A program made the translations under genes and the position numbers. Shown here piece by piece: positions 1 through 12,099 of a stretch of DNA of 64,000 nucleotides (within the stretch, counting starts at the first letter, position 1; each line of letters begins with the position of its first letter). Where the stretch lies: positions 16,147,595-16,211,594 of the forward strand of contig CM055094.1 of assembly GCA_029204225.1 (NCBI GenBank), given 5' to 3'. This stretch comes from Diphasiastrum complanatum (lineage: Eukaryota; Streptophyta; Lycopodiopsida; Lycopodiales; Lycopodiaceae). The notes below the pieces were generated by a model. That model made no database searches. It had not been told where the DNA came from and saw nothing but the letters and a program-made list of their open reading frames with translations.

Positions 1-382
1 TAAAGTGACGAAGTCAGCCGCAACTTGTTTCAAGCATCAAAACTTTGTTGCTGAACCTTTGTCCATTCTTTCCACTTATTTTTCTGCAACATATCGGTCA
101 ATGGCACAACTATGTGTGGATAATTCTTCACACCTTTACGATGATCCAAGGAAGCTTCGTAATGTTGTCAAGTCGGTAGGAACAAGCCAAGCAAGAAGTA
201 CTATTTTTTTAGGATGTGAATTTATCTCATAAGCTGACACTATAAAATCCAAATATGCAATTTCCTTTTTTAATAATTCACTCTTTTTATCATTAACAAA
301 TAGTAGGTTTTCCCTCAAAGTTGAGAACATAGTTCTAACGTGAGTCACATGCGCAACATCACCACAACTAGAATGTCATCAA
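1..382 (-). mobile_element. Ty3/Gypsy fossil, end of reverse transcriptase (left arm)
   Basis: On the minus strand this translates to the end of a Gypsy reverse transcriptase and the junction to RNase H (motifs HVRTMFSTLREN near 310-348, LRSFLG near 140, PLTDMLQKNKW near 80). It belongs to the same element as 4705-5560, because the 4.3-kb insertion between them carries a 5-bp target duplication and both flanks are reverse transcriptase in the same direction. The element is broken with several breaks and runs off the left edge of the window. Age: older than the element nested in it. Confidence 0.8.
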
Positions 383-1096
383 TGTCGGGATTCAAGGTGA
401 ACTAGAACCAGAAACATCACAATGAATTAAGTGATTAACGTTCTATGAACAATCACAAATTATGCATACAAGTGGAAGCAAAGTAGGATATCAATGGAGA
501 CAAATCTCTACACAAAGAATGTATGTACACAAGCATTCCCACTCTCTCTAGTCTCTCCAGCCTCTTCAGGCTCTTCCTCTTCTCTTCAGTAGAAAGAGGG
601 TGCCTATTTATACTAGTAGAGATAGAGAAATCCAAAGGCCAATGGTTCCCAATGTGGAATATCCAAAAGCCAAGAGCCTATAGCCATATGTTACATAGGA
701 GTTACAAAAGCAAATGAAAAGCCTTGGCATTGGACAGCCAAGTGCTAATTGGAGAAGGTCACTTGCCCCATGGACCCCCCATCATGAGTTAGGCCCCTCC
801 AAACTTGAGTACATGGACCAAAAGTTAAAAAATGCTCCTTGGGTCCTCAAAACCATATATATTGTCCCAACTTCATTAAATATGGCATACCCCATGAAGT
901 CACGCAATCCAAGCCTGGAGAAAGCTTCGTACTCACGATACTATCTCTGGAGAAGATTCCACCTAGGGAGAAAATAAGTTCTATGACCCCTAACAGTCGT
1001 CCAGGGTGTGCCTTCTGGTACCTCGACTTCGTAGTCAGAGCATCAATAGAGGAATCTCCATTAAAGGAGAAATAGGAAAAATAGTGACTTCTAACA
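383..1096 (-). repeat. 3' LTR of nested element
   Basis: This is the left copy of the terminal repeat, TG...CA bounded, with a TATA box on the minus strand at 605-612. Confidence 0.85.
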
Positions 1097-3980
1097 CTCT
1101 CCCTTAATGACAAATTTACTTTTGCTTTACCCCCATCAAAGGTTCTTGTTTTGTCTCCAGACTTGAATTCGCAAGCAGTAGTGTAGGTCCCCGAGATCCA
1201 TCTCAAACTTTTCACTTAGTGGCTTTTTCTCACTTTCAATGAGTTTGTAAAGAATGAGTCATCCAAAAAATAGATTCCCAAGCAGCAAGAGATATGTGCT
1301 CAACTACCAGTTAGAATCTCTCAATTTATAAAGAATATAATACTTCGTCGAAGCATAGGGAAGAAACTGCAGTACTCTAAAAAATACCAGCCAAGATGAT
1401 TGTCTTCAGTCTGTCGTGCCCAGGGTACTTGCTTATACCAAATAGGATCCTTTTCTTCCTCTATAACAGAGCCTTCAGGTAACTCCAGGTTGTCCATCTC
1501 AAATACAATGACCAACTAGATAACAAAACCCAATTTTGCCTTCATGAACTTTGGAGGCTCCATAAGTTCCTAGGTTTCACACTTCAGAAGTAATATTCTT
1601 TACGACAACATCCACTCAAATAGAGCTTATAGATGCACCAAAGTTTTAATAAATGAGTTCAACCTCAGCTTCATACGTCAAACAGGGTGGTCAAGTCTAG
1701 TGAGGCTTCAAAGCCCTACTCCTTCAGTTCCTCCCTTCAAGCAACAACAGCAGTAGTAGCATCAGCACCCATCAATAGCTTCAGTGAACCGCTTGGTCAG
1801 CTTATCAATGCCACTACACAAAAACTGACGGTAAGAGAACAATGTAGATGGATCTACACTGATGATAGAACTTCCATCTGAATTGCGCCTCCAAAGTAGA
1901 AGAAGGCTCAACAACAGAGATTGATACTCCACGAGAAGATCAACATATGGTTCTAAACGAACGGCCTCTCCCTGATCTTATTATCTGTTAGATCATCACA
2001 GATGCGTGGCCAACATCCTCCTAAGGTAGTAAGATGATAAGGGCCTCATCAATACATGATTGTTGCAGTTTACTCTTTTGAAGTTAAGTATATAGCAACA
2101 TTGCCAGGGCTTTGTGGTCATCCCAGAACCAGACCATGTCTTGCATTCTTCAGGATTCAAGAGAGATATGCCATAACAATTGAATTAGACTTTTAAGTGC
2201 GTTTTCATCAGGCTTATTTGCAACAATCTTGACATGAGGGTTAATGTCACCTTGTGACTTATGAGAGCAGGTTCAGGAACGAAGCTGTTGTAGATGATTG
2301 CTTAGTCGATGTACATGCATCTGATTTAGTCTTCAACATAAAAATAGGAATACTATTGAGATTAGTAGATCCCCACTGATCTATGGCTAGTAGACTTCAT
2401 GGAGAGCTATTTGAGATCGAACTCCGAATTATGGAATTCATCAAAGTGTTTTTGCTTATCTTGTAATAACATAGCTAAACCGATAAATGCACCAACAAAA
2501 AATAGGTTGAGCTGAGACTCATAATGCAACTCTGGCTAACTTGTTCAACGCTCTTCTTCTTTACGACCACCCGTGTGCAAAAAATCCCAAAAGGATTTCA
2601 CATGGAAGAAATAGCAGTAAAGTTTCAAATCAGAAACTTGCTCCAACTTCCATTCAGTCATTTCACTTAAAATTTTCCTTTGCCTTGGGTTTTAGATTCA
2701 AGGTTTGTGTTCATGTGTATTATATAGAAAGAGAACCACTACCCCAACCAACGATAAGTACTCCAACAAAGCTGACTCCAAGGTACGTGCTAACAGATTA
2801 AACAATGGAATTGTGTTCCACCAATTTCTCTCCCCCTCCCATGATGCGTACTTGTCTTATAGGACTAAAAATGCTCATTGGTATCCAAATTCTAAATAGG
2901 AAATCAAATATATGACAAGGAATAAATGAATTAATACTTTTTCTCTCCCCATTCACAAGAATAAGATCCAAAATGCACTCTCCCTAACAAGATTATCACA
3001 TCAAAATAAAGATTTAGCACATGTCAAAAAGGCCAACATTGTTGGTTCACAATTCTCTATGTAAAGATGATCATAGAACCGATCTAAATAACTAACTCTA
3101 GAAAAGAGAAAACAGATTCCAACGTGATGAATTCTCAAAAATGTAACTTGTAGGAAACTTCTCATTCTTCAAGAAAATAAATTCCCAACATAACTAAGGT
3201 GTAGATTCATGCTAAAAACACAAATTTCAGGTCTGTCCCTCTTTTAAAAATCACCCAAAAAGTTACACAAGATCCAATAGGAATCCAATTCATGACTTAA
3301 ATATGCACCCATTAATGTTTGCATTTGCAAGCAAGTATGGACAACAAATACACATGAACCAATCATAAACAACTTATGAAGGAAGAAGAATTGGAAAGAG
3401 CAGATTATTAAGTATGCTAAAGATTCAAAATGCACTCTATTCACTCAAAGAAGTTTGTAGAAGAGAATAGCATCCAAGCTTTTGAAGAAAATCCACCACT
3501 CCAGTAATTTCCTGCTCTGAAAAAATAGAAACCTGCTCACAGAGACAGCTAAATACACCTATTGTCCCACAAATTTTTCTCTACCAGCTGGCTGGAAAAT
3601 GAACCATAGATTTGGGAAAAAATAGCGATAAAAAAAGTTTGAAAAACAGTGACCTGCCAGCAGAAAACAAGTGACTAACACTATTAGAAAAACGTCCAAA
3701 ATAGGTTAAAAATGCGCTTATAGTGAAGGAGATTTGCGCCCAATCTGCTTAGAAATATGCGCCTCCTTGTTGCTTGGAAAATGTGCCAATAAATCTGCAT
3801 CAAACTTGCTCACAGAGACATTGTAAGGTGTGCCCAATCTTCTTAAAAATGCACCCTTCAGAGACTCCATTTGCTGGAACAAAATCGCCCATCTGCCTAC
3901 CTTCCAATATGCATAATAATCTCCAGGATGTAGAGGCTATGAGTGTTAATCATGCAGCCAATGAAGCCGCTCTGCTACTA

Positions 3981-4704
3981 TGTCGGAATTCAAGGTGAAC
4001 TAGAGCGGAAACATTCACAATGAATTAAGTGATTAACGTTCTATGAATAGTCACAAATTATGCATACAAGTGGAAGCAAAGTAGGATATCAATGGAGACA
4101 AATCTCTACACAAAGAATGTATGTACACAAACGTTCCCACTCTCTCTAGTCTCTCCAACCTCTTCAGGCTCTTCCTCTTCTCTTCGGCAAAAACAGGGCG
4201 CCTATTTATACTAGTAGAGATAGAGAAATCCAAAGGCCAATGGTTCCCAATCTAGAATATCCAAAGCCAACAACCAAGAGAAATATGTTACATAGAAGTC
4301 ACAAAAGCAAATGACAAGCCCTGGCTCTGGACAGCCAAGTGCTAATTGGAGAAGAGGGTCACTTGCCCCATGGACCCCCCATTATGTTGGGCCCCTCCAA
4401 ACTTGAGTACGTGGACCAAAAGTTAAAAAATGCTCCTTGGGTCCTCAAAACCATATATATTGTCCCATCTTCATTAAATATGGCATTAACTCCATGAAGT
4501 CACGCAATCCAAGCCTGGAGAAAGCTCTATACTCGCCATACTATCTCTGGAGAAGATTCCAGCCAAGGAGAAAATAAACTCTGATGACCCTTGACAGCCC
4601 AGCCGTCCCCAACGTGTACCTTTTGGTACCTCGACTTCGTAGTCAGTGCATCAACAGAGGAATCTACATTTAAGGACAAATAGGACAAATAGTGACTTCT
4701 AACA
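3981..4704 (-). repeat. 5' LTR of nested element
   Basis: This is the right copy of the terminal repeat, next to the primer site. It has a TATAAATA box on the minus strand at 4203-4210. Confidence 0.85.
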
Positions 4705-5560
4705 ATCAACACAATTAACCACAAATTTGCCCATAAACGATCTAAGTACATTGTTCATTAACATCATAAATGTTGCAGGGGCAGTAGTCAATCCAAAGGG
4801 CATAACTCGAAATTAAAAGTGTCCAAAGCTAGTTCTGAAGGCAGTCTTATACACATCCTCTTCGAAAAACCCTCACCTGGTGATAACAACTCTTTAGGTC
4901 AATTTTGCTAAACATTGTAGCACCATGAAGGGCATCCAAAACTTCATCTAAATGTGGCACAAAGTATTGATGATTAAAAACTATCTTGATCAAGCCTTGA
5001 TAATCCATACACATCCTCCAAGACCCATCTTTCTTTTGTGCTAGAATGATCAAAGAGGCAAAGGGGGAGAAGTTAGGTCTTACATGCCCTTTGGCAAGAA
5101 AGTCCTCAATCATGCTTCATAGATGGGAGTTCACTCGTCAACACATCCATAAACTCCTCCCTAATCTGACGATTTAGGTTCTTAGTAAGGTTAGTTTGTT
5201 CTTGACATGCATCATATTCACAAGTAGAAATAGACATATCATAAAAGAGACAAACATACATACACTTACAGTGAACTTGACGTAGCTGCATCACCATGAT
5301 CAAAGGTCTCAGAGGCATATCATCACGCAGGGAATGAATCTTACCATCGTGCTAGAACTCGTATACATGAGTATCCCAAGCAATGTAAGGCTTCCTAGCC
5401 ACATGCCAATAGATTCCAAGCACCACATTGAAGCGAGCCAAATGGGTAGTCGCAAAATCTAAGTCCTCAGTATAGCCTTGTATGGTTAGAGGCATTCCCA
5501 CAACCTTGGCATCCCATACTTCCGCACCCTTTCCATCAGCCATTTCAACTATGTACTAGT
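4705..5560 (-). mobile_element. Ty3/Gypsy fossil, protease and reverse transcriptase (right arm)
   Basis: Minus-strand translation gives a protease-like tail near 5352-5470 (ARFNVVLGIYWHVARKPYIA). The start of Gypsy reverse transcriptase follows at 4847-5113, with KKDGSWRMCMDY and MFSKIDLKSCYHQVRV. The [10 protein letters not shown] block lies near 4745-4800. It is the upstream half of the element whose other half is 1-382. Broken, with multiple breaks. The outer boundary past 5560 is not visible. Confidence 0.8.
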
Positions 5561-6309
5561 ATCGGGATGGTTGTGTATATTTTCCTCCAAGTTAATTGAA
5601 GGGAGGTAGCTTCTGCTTAGTATAAATAGCCACCAAGGCTTTTTGATTTATTAGCTTATGATTTTGGAGTATTTTCTTGCTGTTGCTCAGTTGGGGCTTT
5701 GGCTTGCATACCTATTAGTTCTCAGGTAGAGAACCTTCATGAGGTACCTCAGTGTGTCTAATGTGAATGCTTTTTTTCTATGCTTTATTTGATTTGAGTC
5801 CTTAACTCAGGAGTCAGACTTACTTGCCTATGTGAACTGGTGAATGTAATCAACTTGAACATTCAAATGGATTGATTATGAATGGATACATAGTCTAACT
5901 AGCTCCCTACCTAATTCAAGTTCTTGGAATTTGCATCTTATGCTAGTGACCAATCTAAGAGACCCTTAGTTATCAAAAGTCGTCAAATCATGTGGAACTC
6001 AGGGCTCAGCTGATTTAGTTCCTTGAATTTTCTTGTCATTCCATTGTAGCATCGGCAACTTTGATCTTGCTTTGTGTGGTCTATATCAATGATCCATATG
6101 TGAATGGGGATGCAATTCAATCTTTTTCATGTGCTTATGAATGGCAAAATCATATCCTTAGCTCCTGATAGTGAAAGAAAGAAATAGGTCAGTGATTTTC
6201 TCAAGCACAAAACTACAATACAACACGACAGTTCTAAGATGGGTACATGCAAGGTGTATGTTGCACTAAATTTTAAATTGCCATGAATGGAATTTAATTC
6301 GCTCGTTTA
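5561..6309. other. unassigned stretch
   Basis: There is no recognisable gene. A TATA-like site (GTATAAATAGCC near 5618) could belong to a worn LTR, but I find no partner copy in the window. Confidence 0.4.
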
Positions 6310-6490
6310 TGTTCTGAGCACATTGTTCATCAACATCATGAGTGTTTCTAAGGTTGTAGGCATTGGTCACTAGAAATTGATAGTGACCAAACTGAGTTTT
6401 GAAGGCTACCTTGTGTACATTCTCTTCATGAACTCTATCACTGAGTTTTGAAGGCTACCTTGTGTACATTCTCTTCATAAACTCTATCTC
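6310..6490 (-). mobile_element. Ty3/Gypsy reverse transcriptase scrap
   Basis: On the minus strand the segment near 6320-6350 gives a block like the [11 protein letters not shown] motif seen at 4745 and 52990, so it is the same part of Gypsy reverse transcriptase. It is an isolated, broken fragment. Confidence 0.5.
6391..6488. repeat. 49-bp tandem duplication
   Basis: The 49-bp unit starting ACTGAGTTTTGAAGGC occurs twice in a row (6391-6439 and 6440-6488) with about one mismatch. It is a recent local duplication inside the Gypsy scrap. Confidence 0.85.
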
Positions 6491-7346
6491 ATTTTCTTAG
6501 AGGACAATTTTACAAGGGTGCATAGAAAAATATTCATTTTGTATTTAGAGTTTGTCATTGAGGAGCGATGACTTTCGTTGGAGGAAGAGAATGTTAGACC
6601 ACGGGCCCTAGAAGGACCAATTGCCAAAAGGTTAGGTGATCGAGGAACTGTGTCACAACTGGCAACAAGATTAGGCAGTTGACAGAGGCAGTTGACGGTC
6701 TAGGTCAGGTGTGTCACTGAAAGTGACCCAGTATACCCACACGCCAGCAACAACGAGATGGTGAAAGTAAGTTGACCTAAAGGCATACAGGTCATGATCA
6801 AGGCTAGCCAACAAGGGCTTGGAGAGTTCAGTGACCACTTAGGCACAATAGGGCCAGGGGTTGAGGCAAGAAATTAAAAAACAAGACATTTAAAAATTTT
6901 GAGTTTTTTTTAGGGCAATATTTACCTCATTTGCTGGTACTAATGTATGATACAGTGGTTCATCAAAATTGTTGCAGAAGATTTAAGTGCAGAAGAGTTG
7001 ATGGATAAACCCAAACAACGATGCTTCCGTACCTCTGTGTGCCCTGTATAGCTCGTACGCCTGCACAAGTGTTTGAAGGATGCCAAAGTTTGTCATACTT
7101 GAACATCACAAAAAATACCCCTGACCTCAGCAATGGCCAAGTACATACAAGTTAAGTGACTAGCATCCAAATTTTTTAAAGCAGAGCCCAAGTGGCCAAG
7201 TGACGGTATAGCTTGAATTGATTTGATCTAACTAGTACTTTGGCAGTCAAAATGGTTCAACAAGGCCCAAGTATACTTGAATGTCAATGCATGTCCTGAT
7301 GACATGCTCACAGCTTTTCAATGCATAGAAATTAATAAAAGGGTGA
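6491..7346. other. unassigned stretch with possible LTR edge
   Basis: A purine tract followed by TGTTAGACC near 6590 resembles a polypurine tract and LTR start on the plus strand, but no second copy is visible. Otherwise I see nothing. Confidence 0.25.
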
Positions 7347-8368
7347 CCTATTGAAAGGATAACAATTAAGTGTTATGATGAGAATACTAGAAGAGCTGAC
7401 AAACTGTGGCTGAATTCAGGTGAGCAGCATCAACAAGCCTGTGGCTATAAGGGCCTTATGGCTCTGAACGTAAGTCATAAAATAAGCTATTTCAAGGACG
7501 TTTTACATTTTTCAGATTCATATGCTGTTCAGTTTATAAATGTATGGGATATTTATGCAAAGTGATAGCAATATTTCATTTGTTGTATCAAACAGCAGTC
7601 ATAGGATTGTAGTTTTTGTGAAGTTATGTTTCCAATGCTAATGCAAAAACTCTATATGCTCGGTGAATTAGTGGTTCTTCATTTATTCTGTGACTGCACT
7701 ACACATGATGTTGTGGAAAGTATGGAAATTTTCATATATTCTGTAACTGCACGACAGATGATGTTGAGCAAATTATGGAAATCTTGTGACACAAGTCTGT
7801 TTAGTTTTTAAGGGTTAGGTTGGTCTGGATTGTCTTGATTTGAGTTGCACTTTATGTCTGAAATCCTAGGTTTGGATCATCTCCAGAGTGTTTCTTGATA
7901 TTTCTTTTGAAGTTTATGGGTGTATTTTTTCTTCGTGTTTACCCTTTCTTTGTCTTATGAGCCACTTTGTGATTACAGTTTGAGGAAGCAAATGGCTGGG
8001 ATGCATTTGTGACAAGTTGTGAAGGCATGAATAAGCCTACATTATCTTCCATGGAGAGGAGAAAATGTATCTGTACAATCAAACGACTGTACAATAAATA
8101 TCTTATGGAGTTTGTTCAAGAAACCCTCAAAGAGTTGGGGCTAGAGAATGACGGGGATATGGCATTGGCAGAAGTTCCAGAAGGATTGAGCAACGAAGAT
8201 GAACATTATGGTGATGATGTTGGTCATGGAGATGCCAATAGTGGGGCTGACCATGGCCTTTGCAGGGCTTACATGGGAGTAAATCACCCAGATGGCACTG
8301 CCGCCCCTTCAACCCTCGAGAGCTCTGCATGTCTCCAATCTGAAACAGAAACAACAAAACATATATAA
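7347..8368 (+). CDS. 3' end of an unidentified host gene (two exons)
   Basis: Two plus-strand coding segments join in phase across a canonical intron. The first is open from 7347, with its acceptor or start unresolved, and ends at a strong donor (GAAC|GTAAGT, exon end 7469). The second begins after GATTACAG at 7979 and ends at TAA 8366-8368. The first reads ADKLWLNSGEQHQQACGYKG and continues to LMALN. The second opens FEEANGWDAFVTSCEG, has a basic helix-like middle (RRKCICTIKRLYNKYLMEFV) and a low-complexity acidic tail rich in D, G and E. The intron is 7470-7978. I do not recognise the family. Upstream exons are not visible, so this may be a truncated gene copy. Spliced phase agreement and the lack of stops argue that it is or was a real gene. 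Confidence 0.5.
7684..7788. repeat. 54-bp tandem duplication in the intron
   Basis: Two diverged units starting ATTCTGT(G/A)ACTGCAC lie back to back (7684-7737 and 7738-7788), inside the intron of the unidentified gene. Confidence 0.6.
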
Positions 8369-8944
8369 GGATGAGGGAAACACGAAAATCAGTAGTGAAG
8401 GCTGAAAAGTGAGGCACTTCCTAGTGTATCTGTTTCCTAAAGAAAAGCATCTGTGAAATGGATTCATCTGTGCACTAAAAGTGAGAGATTGTGGGCAAGT
8501 TGTTAGAAGCTCATTCATGAAATATAAAGGTTTTGTGCCCTGAAAATCAGAACATGCAGTGCACTCCCTAGTTACAGATGCCTCTGTTTAGAGACTGTGT
8601 TCTTGTGATCATTTGCCACAAGGCATCATTTAGATTTGCATCTAAGAGCAGAAAGAAACAAATCTGAGAATTACCCACATTCTGAGTACTAGGAAGAAAC
8701 ACAGGGCAACAAAATCTGAAGTTCATTTTTAATGCTGTGTGCTGTTCTTTTTTCAGCTTCTTGTTCTTTCAGCTTTGTATTTTACTCTCAAGTCTTTTTC
8801 ATCTCAATTTTGCAGCAATAGCTAGATGAAGAAAGTTGGCTTCATTCTCTCCCTCCATATATCATTGACTTTGTGTAGATTCCTCCAATTTTGAGTGCTG
8901 AGGAGAGAATGAATGGAAATTTTGTTATCCCTTAGGTATTTTTT
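8369..8944. other. probable 3' flank, no gene seen
   Basis: AT-rich sequence after the TAA at 8368. A 3' UTR is likely here, but I cannot fix its end and see nothing else. Confidence 0.35.
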
Positions 8945-9045
8945 GCTCAACCATATTTTCAAGGGCAGTCGATGGAATCACACAATCAAAGGCTGCCTTG
9001 ACATCCGAGGCAATCAAAACCCAACGCTAATCTTGGTAGCTGTTT
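8945..9045 (-). mobile_element. possible LINE reverse transcriptase fragment
   Basis: The minus strand reads WVLIASDVKAAFDCVIPSTA followed by LENMVE. This resembles the motif-A region of non-LTR reverse transcriptases (hydrophobic-D-x-x-x-A-F-D). The fragment is about 30 residues, with no endonuclease, further motifs or poly-A tail nearby. It could be chance or another reverse transcriptase class. Confidence 0.35.
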
Positions 9046-9344
9046 TTGTTGTGTACCTCACTATATCATGCCATTGAACCTGAAGGGGACCTTGAAATTG
9101 GGTTTGAAGATGGATCCATATATTGCTTAGATATCCATGCTGTTGTTACTATGCTTCTCTTTTGATATCTAACTTGCCAAATGATTTTTACAAGTTTTGT
9201 GATTTTACTAGATCATCTAAAGCTCTTGGTCTTGTGCACATCTTCTGCAAAACATGAATCTATTCACTATCCTTTTGAAGAAATGCAACTTTTATAGAAG
9301 AAAATCCTTTGAGGGCTTGCTAACATGCCTGTTTTTTCTTCATA

Positions 9345-9566
9345 GCTATATGTAGGTTTTTTGGAAACATGACTGATCCAAAGCCTCCCATTGGTTTGAT
9401 CCCTCATTTTTACCATATTCTCAAATCAATCAAACTGACTGACAAAGTAAAGGGCAGGAAGTTTTATTTGGCAGCATTTCCACCTATTACAAGCGACAAG
9501 TGTGGTCTTGGTCTTTGGAATATTTGCATGCCATGCGTTGCCCAGCACACATATTGGTATGGATAA
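9345..9566 (+). CDS. possible orphan exon, unknown
   Basis: An open reading frame follows an acceptor-like TATATGTAG and reads MTDPKPPIGLIPHFYHILKS, then a lysine-rich stretch and GLWNICMPCVAQHTYWYG before the stop. Its composition is protein-like, but I recognise no family and see no partner exon. Confidence 0.2.
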   Translation, partial: AICRFFGNMTDPKPPIGLIPHFYHILKSIKLTDKVKGRKFYLAAFPPITSDKCGLGLWNICMPCVAQHTYWYG

Positions 9567-10893
9567 CTAATTTGTATGTTTACTCCAACATGTGCATTTG
9601 GGGAATAGAACCTCTATCTGCATAGAAAAGAGGACATCAATAGAACCCCAATTCACCAGGTACAAGGGTGATCCCGTAGACCACATTTGTTGACAAAGAC
9701 TACTATTGGCCTTGTAATCTTTTTCCATATTGGTTTCGACTACCCGAAGAGTACAACAATGCAAAATATTATAGAACTCAATTGACCATGTTAAGTTATC
9801 CTACAATGTTCCTCACAAATTACTATTTGCACAACTTCCCAAATGAAATGAATGGAGCTTCCTAGCACCTCCATGCCCCGATATGATGTCTAGCATCAAG
9901 ATTTGTCAAATTGATCTATTAGGTTTATTTCGGTATCTACTGACGTGGAAAATTTAGATCTCTTTTGAGAAAGTCTGTTCTAAATTTATTCGTTATGAGG
10001 TGGTAGAAAATCTCACTGTCACAATTGCAACTGATTATTTTTAACCAAGTCAAGCATTTCATCTCAAGTGTCAAGATATGACAAAGTGAGATACCTTGAC
10101 TCAACTCAATCTAATTTTGTCATAAAATCAAGAAAGAATACTAACATAAAGTGGCTAGTTGACTAGTGTGAAGTTAGGACCTCTGTTTAGGAAAAGAAGT
10201 TCGTCGTATACTTATCATATCTACTTAACACGGTGACAGCGCACAATAGGAATCCAAAATTTTGCACCTATTTGTAAAGTTGTAGAATACTTGAAGCTTT
10301 TTTTCCATCAATTCAACTCAAGTATTTTGCAAATAAGATGATAGAAAAGATAACCCTTGTAGTACATTTTTGGTTCTGATGTTGATAACTGTACTTTTTG
10401 CCTCAACGGAATCTTGACTAGAGATTCAACAACTTGCAACTCTACAAAATCATAACTTGCACATCACATTGAAATTTGTGGGTGGAGGTGATTGATGATA
10501 CATTCTAGATGCCTTTTGGTCAATTAAATGACATGCTCACTTGAGGTGCAAGAAATATTGTATATGCACTTGCATCATAACTTGCCAATTAAGTACATAG
10601 CATTGTTATCATGATAAATTTGAAACCTTTTTTGTCAACCCTATGCAAGAATGCTCTTTAGTTACATGTTTGATTTTAAATAAAAAAGTATATGCTTTGC
10701 CATAACTTAAGATTGCCTTTTTAGGTGATATCAAAGATGAGATACATATTCACAAGTTGCAAATTTTTGAGTAAAATGTATGTGGAGCATGTTCTATTAT
10801 TTGTAGAAATTTCGCAAGTTGTTTGCTTCAAATATGCATCTACCTGCCAACTGTTTAAAAAAAAAAAGCATAATTTTTTTTCTCTCTCTAGGG
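9567..10893. other. unassigned stretch
   Basis: AT-rich sequence of ordinary complexity. I see no gene, repeat pair or RNA. Confidence 0.4.
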
Positions 10894-11312
10894 AGGGGGC
10901 GAGGGCATGCGCGTGTAGGGAGGGCGTGCGAGGAGGGCACACAGGAGGGGGCGCAGGGAGGGTGAGAGAAGGGCGCGCAGGGAGGGCGTGCGAGGAGGGC
11001 ACACAGGAGGGGGCGCAGGGAGGGTGAGAGAAGGGTGCGCAGGGAGGGCGATTGGGGAGGGGGCGCAGGAAAGGCGAGTGAGGAGGGTGCAGGGAGGGCG
11101 CACGGGAGGGGGCGCAGGGGGGGTGAGAGGAGGGCGCGCAAGGAGGGCGATCGAGGAGGGGGCACATGGAAGGTGAGTGGGGAGGGTGTAGGCAGGGCGC
11201 ACTAGAGGGGGCATGGGGAGGGCATGTAGGAGGGCGTGCAGGAGGGGGCATGGGGAGGGCTCGCAGGGAGGCAAGGGAGGGGTCGTAGGGAGGGCGTGCA
11301 GGGAGGGAGGGC
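10894..11312. repeat. G-rich minisatellite
   Basis: About 420 bp of GGGAGGGCGCGCAGGG-type units. A 63-bp higher-order unit occurs twice (about 10920-10982 and 10983-11045) and then decays. GGG runs recur every 5-10 bases on the plus strand, giving strong G-quadruplex potential, and GC content is far above the surroundings. Several long proline/alanine- or glycine/arginine-rich reading frames here are artefacts of the repeat. Confidence 0.9.
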
Positions 11313-12099
11313 TCTCTCTCATAGAAGCTCCTTCTTTCTACCTTGCTTTGCTATCAAACAAGTTGACAACAATTGACGCACCATGTTTTCAAAAATACAA
11401 GTTCCAATTAGACCTTCTATACTTGCATAAAAAAGGTTTCCTTTGCTTAACTAAGAGGATTTCCCACTTCAAATTTCAAAAAACACTACAAGACTTTAAA
11501 ATTTAAAATCCTATTTGGAGAGAAATTAATTTTCCCTCTCCCACTCATACCTTCCGGGAAACCACACTGCATGACAATATAAAGCATGCAGTTTCGATGA
11601 TTATTCCGCACTACACCGTGAAGAGTTCGCTTCTCTCTCTGCTACAGCAATTGGAAAGAGCGGTTTCTATTGCACCAAAACTTTGTTGAAATTGGACCAC
11701 TAAAAAGTTATGTCATTTTTAATGTGGACTCAAAAGTTATCTTGCATAGAAGCCACTATGTCAAGAAACGATTGGGCCACATGTACATAAAAAGTGAAAG
11801 AAAAAAGAAAAAATAATCTTGACAAAAGGCCCTTTTAACATTGGGACCTTCTGTAAAGACTATATAGCCTTCAGGGGTTTGTGCATGATGTTGTGCATGT
11901 CCAAGTGTGAAAAATTGCCTACATTGGCAAATCTAGCCATGTAGAATATTGTACATTTTGTCAATATTATTTGTTGGTTACATGAATGGCCAAAGTGCCA
12001 CTTGTACATTCACACCTAAAGTAGGTTACCACGAGTCAAGAGGAGTGGTTGTGTCCACTTTGTAGGAACAAGCCCATGATTAATGATGAGATTTGTACC
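11313..12099. other. unassigned stretch before the Copia leader
   Basis: No gene seen. Part of it may belong to the Copia 5' LTR, whose left edge I cannot place. Confidence 0.35.

Larger units (their letters stand above)
383..4704 (-). mobile_element. LTR retrotransposon nested in the Gypsy fossil
   Basis: Two direct repeats of about 715-725 bp (383-1096 and 3981-4704) begin TGTCGG and end CTAACA. They are flanked by an identical 5-bp target duplication, ATCAA (378-382 and 4705-4709). The strand is set by a degenerate tRNA-Met primer site inside the right repeat (complement of 3968-3980, TAGTAGCAGAGCG) and a purine tract inside the left repeat (complement of 1097-1111). The 2.9-kb interior has no gag or pol I can recognise. 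A minus-strand stretch near 1690-2050 looks faintly coding but matches nothing known to me. It may be a non-autonomous large-derivative (LARD-like) element or a very worn Copia. By eye the LTRs agree at about nine positions in ten, so it is old but younger than its target. Confidence 0.85.

Noticed and set aside
6580-6620. Plus-strand LTR start (purine tract then TGTTAGACC)
   Set aside because: No second copy, no target duplication and no plus-strand pol beside it. Kept only as a note.
10721-11322. Overlapping proline/alanine-rich and glycine/arginine-rich frames up to 176 codons
   Set aside because: They are read through the GC-rich minisatellite on both strands and show no domain.
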